Below the pieces are notes generated by a model. The model searched no databases, was not told where the DNA came from, and saw only the letters and a program-made list of their open reading frames with translations. A DNA stretch of 11,044 bases from JBMNOI01 sp050942995. Lineage in GTDB: Bacteria > Chloroflexota > Anaerolineae > UBA1429. Location of the stretch: contig JBMNOI010000128.1 of NCBI GenBank assembly GCA_050942995.1, positions 1 to 11,044 of the forward strand, read 5' to 3'. The position numbers and the translations under genes are program-made. The stretch's first letter is position 1. Each line of letters begins with the position of its first letter. Positions 1 through 6,967 of this stretch are shown here, piece after piece.

Positions 1-345
1 TTGCGCGATGAGGTCGATCTTTTAGTCGTCCTCTCCCGGTTGGGGATGGAGAGAGACATGGCCCTGGCCGAAGCCGTAGGGGGCATCGACATCATTATCG
101 GGGGAAATACTCGACAGTTAATGCGACAGCCCGAGCGGGTAGGTAATACCCTCATCGTGCAGCAGGGGGCCCGCGGCGAGTGGCTGGGCCGACTGGTGGC
201 CCGATTCGATGAGCGGGGCCTGCCCGTCGAGAGCGTCGCAGAAGCTATCACCCTGGGACCTGACATCGCCGACGACACCGAAATAGTCGACCTCGTCAGC
301 CGGTGGAACGCCCTTTACCCGCCCCCCACGCCCACAAACCGATAA
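1..345 (+). CDS. C-terminal part of a UshA/5'-nucleotidase-type metallophosphoesterase (5'-truncated by window edge)
   Basis: The reading frame is open at the left edge, so this is only the 3' end of a gene; the TAA stop is at 343-345. The segment matches the last part of the calcineurin-like domain of the UshA/5'-nucleotidase family: a beta-strand 'VDLLVVLS', then 'GIDIIIGG', then 'VGNTLIVQQG' and 'GEWLGRL'. Family members hydrolyse phosphomonoesters (nucleotides, sugar nucleotides), usually outside the cytoplasm. The protein ends directly after this domain, so no 5'-nucleotidase C-terminal specificity domain follows. Oddly, the positions normally held by metal-ligand histidines differ: the usual 'LSHLG' reads LSRLG (residues 12-16 of the fragment) and the usual 'GGHTH' reads GGNTR (34-38). 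The enzyme may therefore be inactive or use other ligands. The N-terminal half and any signal peptide lie outside the window. Confidence 0.75.
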   Translation: MRDEVDLLVVLSRLGMERDMALAEAVGGIDIIIGGNTRQLMRQPERVGNTLIVQQGARGEWLGRLVARFDERGLPVESVAEAITLGPDIADDTEIVDLVSRWNALYPPPTPTNR

Positions 346-357
346 GCATCAAAAGTT

Positions 358-389
358 GCGAGGCGCTTCCTTCTGAGGAAGCGCCTCGT
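358..389. terminator. Hairpin terminator between convergent genes
   Basis: A perfect 12-bp stem (359-370 with 377-388, core GAGGCGCTTCC) closes a 6-nt loop TTCTGA; a G-U pair (358/389) can extend it. It sits 15 nt after the stop of the metallophosphoesterase gene. No T-run follows on the plus strand. On the minus strand the stem is followed by CAACTTTTGAT, a weak U-tract, so it may also stop transcripts from the convergent gene at 462-1787. Confidence 0.6.
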
Positions 390-422
390 GGGATAGCTAA
401 AAGATCAACCCGGGGCATATGC

Positions 423-442
423 AGCCCCGATATCGGGCTTTT
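423..442 (+). terminator. Second small hairpin with T-tract
   Basis: AGCCC (423-427) pairs with GGGCT (435-439) around a 7-nt loop and is followed by TTTT (439-442), the layout of a short intrinsic terminator on the plus strand. An alternative stem CGGGGC/GCCCCG (411-416 with 424-429) overlaps it. It stops plus-strand transcripts before they run into the convergent envelope gene. Confidence 0.45.
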
Positions 443-461
443 CGCATCGGGGCGGATGATT

Positions 462-1787
462 TCAGGATCCATCCGTAGAGTGGTTACCGGGCGGCAGCAT
501 ACCCACGGCGCCCGTGGGGCTCCAGCGGAAACTCACCGCCGGCGGCTCGTCACTGATCTCCTCATCGGTCCCGTTGCCGTTCTCGCGCACCACCACCACC
601 GTCCAGGCGTGCCAGCCCTCGCCTTTGGGGCGCTCCTCCAGCTCGGTATCCTTGGTCAACCCCACGCTCTCTTGGGGCTGTCCCAGACGCCACAGCCGCA
701 CATCGAAATACTCATCCTCGGCCAGTTCGCCGTCCCACGACCACACCAGCCGCAGTGGAGAACCGTACAGGGTATCGTCCTGCTCCGGGCTGACCAGATC
801 GGGCGGCGGCAGGATATCGCCTTCCTCGCGAACGATCTCCTCAGCCGCCTCATCGGGCGCCTCGGTAGGAACGGGCACCGGCGTCTCAGCCTGCGCGGTG
901 CTATCCTCTGCCGTGGGCGATGCGACCGGCGTGAGCATATAGCCAATCACCATATCCGACAGATTGTCCAGATTGATGGCGGGACGCTTGATCCACAGTG
1001 TCGTGGCCACCGCAATCAACGACACGGCCAGCGCCAGAATAATGGGCGAAACCCCCTGTCGGGGCGGTTTACGCGGCGCGGGCGTCGTCGCCGGGATCTG
1101 AGTGGCCATGGCCGCCTCTTGCATCGGCGTGGTGAAACTCGGCATGGGGCGGAATCCGGGCACATGGATCATGCTCAGCGGCACGTGGAACTCTTTATGC
1201 CCCCGGTTGACCGCTCGCGACAGCGCCTCGGCGGCCGAATCGAACGAGCCCTTGCGCAATGCACGGGTCATCGTGGCGTCGGTCAGGCGGTGGGCGGCGC
1301 GTTGCGTACTGATCACCACGGTGTCGCCGGTGGACAGCCGCCACTGAGTGCTGTACAGGGGCACCGGCTCATCCGAACAGGGGTAGCGCTCGGCCATCTT
1401 CCAGGGCATGAGCAACTCGCGCACGCCGCTGTGATAGATCAACCAGGCGGCGGCCTCTTGCGTGCCCACCAACGATATCTCTAATCCCTGGGCAACAACG
1501 GCCACAGGCAGTTGCCCACACAGCTCGGGGTGCTCGGCATAGGCCGCCGCAAGGGCCGCCTTGAGGCAGGGGATGGGATCGAAACAACGATCTCCATAAT
1601 AGCTCGTACAGATCGATTCCAGAATCGCCGGACTGACCTCGGGGTCGCTCAGGAAGTACAGAACGCCCTTACGGGCCAGCAATACCGGATCACGATTATC
1701 GAGCGCAGAGCAAGGGCTGTTCTCGCGTATCCTACCGGCCTGAATATAGACCAGTCGCTGATTGGGCTGGCTGGATGTGTTCTGCAT
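462..1787 (-). CDS. Single-pass membrane protein: cytoplasmic PP2C-like (degenerate) domain plus extracytoplasmic Fn3-like domain
   Basis: 441 aa. Residues about 10-210 resemble a PPM/PP2C phosphatase fold, best seen at 'STGDTVVIST' (152-161), followed by an 'AAEALSRAV' helix (185-193). The metal-binding DG of 'TDG' and the late 'DN' motif are absent, so it looks like a pseudo-phosphatase. A basic stretch (RKPPRQG, 239-245) precedes one membrane helix at about 248-266, which puts the N-terminus in the cytoplasm. A Thr/Pro/Glu-rich linker (285-330) leads to a C-terminal beta-rich domain (about 330-425) with 'LRLVWSWDG', 'YFDVRLWR' and 'WHAWTVVVV', like Fn3-type modules in Chloroflexota envelope proteins. 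The ATG is preceded by GGAAGATCAT as ribosome binding site and by a good promoter at 1823-1851. A role in carrying a signal between envelope and cytoplasm is inference. No named family member is certain. Confidence 0.6.
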   Translation of the reverse strand: MQNTSSQPNQRLVYIQAGRIRENSPCSALDNRDPVLLARKGVLYFLSDPEVSPAILESICTSYYGDRCFDPIPCLKAALAAAYAEHPELCGQLPVAVVAQGLEISLVGTQEAAAWLIYHSGVRELLMPWKMAERYPCSDEPVPLYSTQWRLSTGDTVVISTQRAAHRLTDATMTRALRKGSFDSAAEALSRAVNRGHKEFHVPLSMIHVPGFRPMPSFTTPMQEAAMATQIPATTPAPRKPPRQGVSPIILALAVSLIAVATTLWIKRPAINLDNLSDMVIGYMLTPVASPTAEDSTAQAETPVPVPTEAPDEAAEEIVREEGDILPPPDLVSPEQDDTLYGSPLRLVWSWDGELAEDEYFDVRLWRLGQPQESVGLTKDTELEERPKGEGWHAWTVVVVRENGNGTDEEISDEPPAVSFRWSPTGAVGMLPPGNHSTDGS

Positions 1788-1822
1788 ATGATCTTCCGTG
1801 TCTGGCAGGATGTGACAGGTCC

Positions 1823-1851
1823 AGTATAGCAGAAACAGCCACTTTTCTCAA
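1823..1851 (-). promoter_or_regulatory. Sigma70-type promoter with extended -10 for the PP2C-like membrane protein gene
   Basis: Reading the minus strand: -35 TTGAGA (1846-1851), 17-bp spacer, -10 TATACT (1823-1828), with TGC directly before the -10 (extended -10). Transcription would start near 1816, giving a leader of about 29 nt before the ATG at 1787. Confidence 0.65.
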
Positions 1852-1904
1852 CAATAACGAGTCGCTACGTAAAGCTTGCGTCAAGGTGAACAAAGAACAT
1901 CATA

Positions 1905-1928
1905 CACCCTCTGCTCACCGAGCAGGTG
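1905..1928 (-). terminator. Possible weak hairpin downstream of the glycan-binding-like gene
   Basis: CTGCTC (1911-1916) pairs with GAGCAG (1920-1925) around a 3-nt loop, extended by CAC/GTG across a bulge. No clear T-run follows. It lies 40-60 nt past the stop of the minus-strand gene at 1967-2716, before the next promoter on that strand. The remaining spacer up to 1966 shows nothing else I can name. Confidence 0.25.
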
Positions 1929-1966
1929 ATCGTTCGAGGGCTTTGAGCGACATTCGGAGAGGGCGA

Positions 1967-2716
1967 CTAGCGCCGACGCCTGCCGCCGACCAGATAGGAT
2001 GAGATGAGCAGAACGCCCGATACCGCCGCCAGTCCGCCCAGCGCCAGCGCCGGCGGGCCCGCAGACTCATCGGCCGCGTTCCCCAACTCATCGGCCTCCC
2101 AGATCGCCGGGCTCTGCGCCACCGTCTGCCCATCGTTCAGATCGGCCTCCGTCAAGGGAAAACGCACGTCGCTGATGGCCACATCGTCGTACATCTCGCC
2201 CGGATACACCGACTCGACGATGATCTGAAAGCCCAGCACCTTTTCCGGCCCGTCCAGTATCAGATACTGCCACGCGTCCTCGTCGCTCAGGGTCAGGCGA
2301 TGGGCGGTGATCATCGTCTCGGGCCAGGGCGTGGTAAAGGGCTCGGGCCCCTGGGGCAATTCGGGTAGCGAGGATTCATCCACCGCCCGGATCAGGCGTA
2401 TCAGCACCTCTCGCGGCCGCCCGTGTGAGCGATCACCCGAGCGCAACCCCAACCCGATGGTGGGCGCAACATCTTTTATCGCCTCGCCACAGGTCCAGGC
2501 CAGCCAGGCGCCTTGCGTCTCGCCATCGCTGAGCCAGGCCAGATGTTCGCCCCCCTCGTTGTTGCCGAAGGAGCTGGCCGAGGTGTATCTTACAGGCTCG
2601 TCGGCGAATGCGGCCGGTGGATAAACACCCAACATCGGGATGAGCAGGGCCAGCATCACGCCCCATGCCCACACTCTGCGCCACTGCCATATTCCCCGCA
2701 GCGCCCGTCTCTTCAT
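1967..2716 (-). CDS. Secreted, C-terminally membrane-anchored protein with NADase-type glycan-binding-like (discoidin-like) domain
   Basis: 249 aa. The N-terminus has a basic region (KRRALRGIWQWRR), a hydrophobic core at about 17-32 and a likely signal peptidase site after AFA (38). Residues about 42-188 resemble the discoidin-like NADase-type glycan-binding module: an early 'ASSF..NEGGEHLAWLSDGETQ' region, a 'GLRSGDR..GRPREVLIRL' strand (90-108), and the characteristic closing motif SVYPGEMYDDVAISDVRF (169-186; family pattern roughly SVYxGxKYDDTCISEIxF). After an acidic linker, a hydrophobic helix (223-243) and four terminal arginines form a tail anchor, similar in layout to sorting signals but without LPxTG. 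The protein should sit outside the cell, held by its C-terminus, perhaps binding polysaccharide. No catalytic domain is visible. The start is supported by AAGGAG 9 nt upstream of the ATG. I am confident of the export signals, moderately so of the domain. Confidence 0.65.
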   Translation of the reverse strand: MKRRALRGIWQWRRVWAWGVMLALLIPMLGVYPPAAFADEPVRYTSASSFGNNEGGEHLAWLSDGETQGAWLAWTCGEAIKDVAPTIGLGLRSGDRSHGRPREVLIRLIRAVDESSLPELPQGPEPFTTPWPETMITAHRLTLSDEDAWQYLILDGPEKVLGFQIIVESVYPGEMYDDVAISDVRFPLTEADLNDGQTVAQSPAIWEADELGNAADESAGPPALALGGLAAVSGVLLISSYLVGGRRRR

Positions 2717-2820
2717 CCCCTGCGCTCCTTCGGCCGCCGCTGATCGCTCCTCTCTGTTATAGACGATAAACCCGCGTCAAGAGTTCCCGTTGCGGCCACC
2801 TGTTTCAACGTTTCGATAGA

Positions 2821-2848
2821 TTGTCGGGAGCCGGGCAGTGTATAGAAT
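2821..2848 (+). promoter_or_regulatory. Putative promoter of cutA
   Basis: -35 TTGTCG (2821-2826), 16-bp spacer, -10 TAGAAT (2843-2848). Transcription would start near 2855, leaving only about 16 nt before the ATG, just enough for the strong GGAGG ribosome binding site at 2860-2865. Confidence 0.5.
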
Positions 2849-2870
2849 ACGGCCGGGAAAGGAGGTTCAT

Positions 2871-3191
2871 ATGAGCGACTATTGTGTGGTTCTGGTGACC
2901 GTCGCGACTGCCGAGGAGGGGCAAACCATCGCCGGAGCGTTGGTCGATGAACGACTGGCGGCCTGCGCCTCGATCGTCGGGCCGGTGCGGTCGCTTTTTC
3001 GCTGGCAGGGAAGCGTTCAGGACGAGGCCGAGCACCTGCTCATCATCAAGACCGAGGTCGCCGCGCTGGATCGCCTGACCGTGCACGTCAGATCGTTGCA
3101 CCGTTATGACCTGCCCGAGATCATCGCCCTGCCCATTGTCGGCGGCTCACAGGCTTATCTGAATTGGATCGGCGCCGAGGTCGAGGCGTAA
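2871..3191 (+). CDS. cutA: CutA1-family protein (divalent cation tolerance)
   Basis: 106 aa, the normal length for CutA1, a small trimeric ferredoxin-like protein in the PII-like superfold that is linked to divalent metal tolerance. The whole family pattern is present: 'VVLVTVATAEEGQTIAGALVDERLAAC' spans residues 6-32 (in two parts: strand VVLVTV, helix to AAC), then 'FRWQGSVQDEAE' (43-54), 'LLIIKT' (56-61), 'LHRYDLPEIIALPI' (76-89) and a terminal 'YLNWI' (96-100). I chose the ATG at 2871 over an in-frame ATG at 2838, because AAAGGAGG lies at the ideal distance upstream and the protein then begins exactly where family members do. It is divergently transcribed from the glycan-binding-like gene. 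Its biochemical role remains unclear in most bacteria, but family membership is nearly certain. Confidence 0.93.
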   Translation: MSDYCVVLVTVATAEEGQTIAGALVDERLAACASIVGPVRSLFRWQGSVQDEAEHLLIIKTEVAALDRLTVHVRSLHRYDLPEIIALPIVGGSQAYLNWIGAEVEA

Positions 3192-3237
3192 CACCCGGCT
3201 GCCGCCTTCCAAAGATTTCATGTTTTGCGACCTGTTA

Positions 3238-3257
3238 CGCCGCCCTGCCAGGCGGCG
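3238..3257 (+). terminator. Hairpin downstream of cutA
   Basis: CGCCGCC (3238-3244) pairs with GGCGGCG (3251-3257) around a 6-nt loop, 47 nt after the cutA stop. There is no T-run, so it is a candidate terminator or mRNA 3'-end stabiliser only. It lies just before the promoter at 3266. Confidence 0.35.
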
Positions 3258-3265
3258 GCAGCATC

Positions 3266-3294
3266 TTGCACGCACGGGCCATATGTGCTATGAT
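3266..3294 (+). promoter_or_regulatory. Strong promoter with extended -10 ahead of a 20-codon ORF
   Basis: -35 TTGCAC (3266-3271), 17-bp spacer, -10 TATGAT (3289-3294), preceded by TGC (extended -10). Predicted transcription start is about 3301. The transcript to the terminator at 3474-3483 would be about 180 nt. Confidence 0.65.
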
Positions 3295-3361
3295 GGCCCC
3301 GGTCATATTATGGCACAAGGCATTCGACTCGACACGAGAAAAGGAAAGGAGGCGCGTTTCG

Positions 3362-3424
3362 ATGGCAAAGAGAACAGTTATCGTGGATCTTGTCTACAAA
3401 ATGCGCCTGTCGGCGGATCGTTGA
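3362..3424 (+). CDS. 20-residue small ORF, possible leader peptide
   Basis: The ORF reads MAKRTVIVDLVYKMRLSADR and ends at TGA (3422-3424). It has a textbook ribosome binding site, AAAGGAGG (3345-3352), 9 nt before the ATG. It also has its own promoter (3266-3294) and is followed within 25 nt by a strong intrinsic terminator. Codon use is less GC3-rich than in neighbouring genes. There is no signal peptide, membrane segment or run of one regulatory amino acid. I do not recognise the peptide. Two explanations fit: a leader peptide whose translation tunes termination ahead of the RIO1 kinase gene, or a stand-alone small protein. A third, that the transcript acts as an RNA, is also open. The signals around it are strong, but translation itself is not proven. 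Confidence 0.5.
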   Translation: MAKRTVIVDLVYKMRLSADR

Positions 3425-3445
3425 TCCCCCGTTACGCGGGTTTCC

Positions 3446-3483
3446 ACGGCCGCGGGTGCATCATCCGCGGCCGTTTTTCTTTT
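3446..3483 (+). terminator. Strong intrinsic terminator
   Basis: A perfect 10-bp stem (3446-3455 with 3465-3474, core CGGCCGCGG) with 9-nt loop GTGCATCAT, followed directly by TTTTTCTTTT (3474-3483). It ends the short transcript that starts near 3301. The loop and 3' arm (3457-3469) are perfectly complementary over 13 nt to 3538-3550 in the RIO1 leader. Confidence 0.85.
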
Positions 3484-3587
3484 CCCCCGGCCCCTGCGTG
3501 GCCCGAGCCCTCGCAATGGCCGTCTGCCCTCGGGAAGCGCGGATGATGCATCGCCTGCGGCATCCGGTTTACCAGAAGGGATAGACG
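3484..3587 (+). promoter_or_regulatory. Structured leader before the RIO1 kinase gene
   Basis: This GC-rich 104-nt stretch has no convincing promoter. It contains CCCGAG/CTCGGG (3502-3507 with 3529-3534) and GATGC/GCATC (3545-3549 with 3560-3564). It also carries the 13-nt stretch 3538-3550, complementary to the upstream terminator loop. Transcription of the kinase gene may therefore depend on read-through of the terminator at 3446-3483. This is inference. Confidence 0.35.
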
Positions 3588-4589
3588 GTGACCAACCATC
3601 TTTGGGATGACGAGTACGAACATCTGGCCGAGCAGTTTGACCCGCTTCACACCGATCGTCAGGCCCGGCGAAAACGCAAGCCGGTGCCCGGACACAGACC
3701 GAAAAAGACCCGGGATGAGATCATCGCTGCGCTGGCCGACGTCCCCGACGAGCTCGAGACCGAATTCACCACAACCTACCGCCCGTCGCGTTACGAGGCC
3801 GGGTGGCTCTTGTCATCACTGCAAGGGTTTTACAGCGAAAAGCTCATCATCGATGTGCTGGCCCAGGTCAAGGGAGGCAAAGAGGCCAGCGTTTACCGCT
3901 GCCTGGCCCATCCGGCAACGGGATACGAGTTTCTGGCGGCCAAGGTATACCGGCCGCGCAGGTTCCGCAGCCTGCGCAATGATGCCGTCTACCGCGAGGG
4001 GCGCGAGGTGCTCAACGAAGGGGGTGCGGTGGTCAAAAAGAACGATCATCGCATCATGCGGGCACTGGGCAAAAAGACCGACTTTGGCGTGCAGGTGGCC
4101 CAGACCTCGTGGTTGATGTATGAATACACCACCATGCAGCACCTGCACCAGACCGGCGCCGCGCTCCCCCGGCCGGTGGCCTCGGCGCATAACGCCATCC
4201 TCATGGCCTACCTGGGCGATGAGCGCATGGCAGCCCCTACGCTGAACGAGGTGGCGCTGAATCCGGCCGAGGCCGGGGAGTTGTACCACCGGGTGTTGTA
4301 TAACGTCGAACTGATGCTTATGCACGACCTGATCCACGGGGATCTCTCGGCGTATAACATCCTCTACTGGGAGGGCGAGATCGCCCTCATCGATTTCCCC
4401 CAGGTGGTGCGTGCGACAGAGAATCGTCGCGCCCGCTTTCTGCTCGAACGCGACGTGCAGCGAGTCTGTGAGTACTTTGCCGCACAGGGCGTGGACTGCG
4501 CGCCGCCATCTGAAATCGTCGATGCGCTGTGGGAGCGTCACGTGCATCTCCCGCCCGACGTGCCCGATATCCCCGAGATCGAACTGTAA
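3588..4589 (+). CDS. RIO1-family atypical serine protein kinase (bacterial)
   Basis: 333 aa. RIO kinases are compact atypical kinases or ATPases; in archaea and eukaryotes they act in small-ribosomal-subunit maturation, while bacterial roles are poorly known. Visible kinase elements in order: nucleotide-binding loop VKGGKEASVY (94-103), ATP-binding lysine in 'FLAAKVYRPRRF' (K119), hinge region near 'LMAYLGDE' (205-212), catalytic loop IHGDLSAYNI (249-258; D252, N257) and metal-binding 'LIDFPQ' (D269), the RIO form of DFG. All key residues are intact, so it should be active. The first 60 residues form a charged extension with a basic patch (RRKRKPVPGHRPKK, 27-40), possibly RNA-binding. The GTG start follows AGAAGGG at a suitable distance, and no better start lies upstream in frame. 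It overlaps no neighbour. Confidence 0.88.
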   Translation: MTNHLWDDEYEHLAEQFDPLHTDRQARRKRKPVPGHRPKKTRDEIIAALADVPDELETEFTTTYRPSRYEAGWLLSSLQGFYSEKLIIDVLAQVKGGKEASVYRCLAHPATGYEFLAAKVYRPRRFRSLRNDAVYREGREVLNEGGAVVKKNDHRIMRALGKKTDFGVQVAQTSWLMYEYTTMQHLHQTGAALPRPVASAHNAILMAYLGDERMAAPTLNEVALNPAEAGELYHRVLYNVELMLMHDLIHGDLSAYNILYWEGEIALIDFPQVVRATENRRARFLLERDVQRVCEYFAAQGVDCAPPSEIVDALWERHVHLPPDVPDIPEIEL

Positions 4590-4606
4590 CGGGATACCAT
4601 CCCGTT
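4588..4606 (+). terminator. Hairpin overlapping the RIO1 kinase stop codon
   Basis: AACGGGAT (4588-4595) pairs with ATCCCGTT (4599-4606) around a 3-nt loop. It begins inside the TAA stop (4587-4589). No T-run follows. It may act together with the larger hairpin at 4614-4653 as the 3' end of the kinase mRNA. Confidence 0.4.
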
Positions 4607-4613
4607 CTCCGCC

Positions 4614-4653
4614 GTAGAATCGGCGGCGGTGAGTACACCGCCGCCGATTCTAC
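4614..4653. repeat. Perfect 18-bp inverted repeat with 4-nt loop
   Basis: GTAGAATCGGCGGCGGTG (4614-4631) is followed by AGTA and by its exact reverse complement (4636-4653). The hairpin lies between the RIO1 kinase and beta-galactosidase genes, 24 nt past the kinase stop. There is no T-run on either side. It could be a U-less terminator, a 3'-end stabiliser, or a copy of a dispersed palindromic repeat (REP-like). One window cannot separate these. Confidence 0.7.
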
Positions 4654-4693
4654 CTCCCCAGAACGGATCGACCTGCCGTGAAAAGCAATTTCT

Positions 4694-4701
4694 GGTAGAA
4701 T
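4694..4701 (+). promoter_or_regulatory. Candidate extended -10 promoter of the beta-galactosidase gene
   Basis: TGG directly before TAGAAT (4696-4701) makes an extended -10. The matching -35 region (CTGCCG at 4673-4678, 17-bp spacing) is poor. Transcription would start near 4708. No clear sugar-responsive operator is visible. Confidence 0.35.
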
Positions 4702-4752
4702 AGGGGCCGTCCGGCAGGGACGGACATCATCATCCACCGACAGGAGATCATC

Positions 4753-6813
<2,061 letters not shown>

Positions 6814-6831
6814 GTCTGAGCATGATGTTCG

Positions 6832-6860
6832 ATATGGGGGAGGCGTGGCCTCCCCCATAT
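6832..6860. terminator. Bidirectional hairpin between convergent genes
   Basis: A perfect 13-bp stem, ATATGGGGGAGGC (6832-6844) with its complement (6848-6860), around a 3-nt loop. It lies 18 nt after the beta-galactosidase stop and about 107 nt past the stop of the convergent minus-strand gene. No T-run is present on either strand. Confidence 0.55.
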
Positions 6861-6967
6861 ACGCAACCTGTTGTCGAAAAGCCCGAGGTTCGATTGCGGG
6901 AAGCGCCACCGAATGACATCGTAACGGCGATGCAACCCGGTAGAGGAATATTGCAGATGTTGAGGGA

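Noticed and set aside
303..1484. 393-codon plus-strand frame across the terminator region and the PP2C-like gene
   Set aside because: It overlaps the previous stop and two hairpins, is antisense to a better-supported gene, and its translation is His/Arg/Gly-rich low-complexity sequence.
2756..2780. Minus-strand TTGACG and TATAAC as promoter of the glycan-binding-like gene
   Set aside because: The two boxes are only 13 bp apart, too close for a sigma70 promoter, and no better pair is visible in the divergent spacer.
2838..2870. Upstream in-frame ATG of cutA at 2838
   Set aside because: It overlaps the -10 region, has no ribosome binding site, and would add 11 residues not found in CutA proteins.
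3310..3546. Alternative frame starting with ATG at 3310
   Set aside because: It has no ribosome binding site and runs through the strong terminator at 3446-3483.
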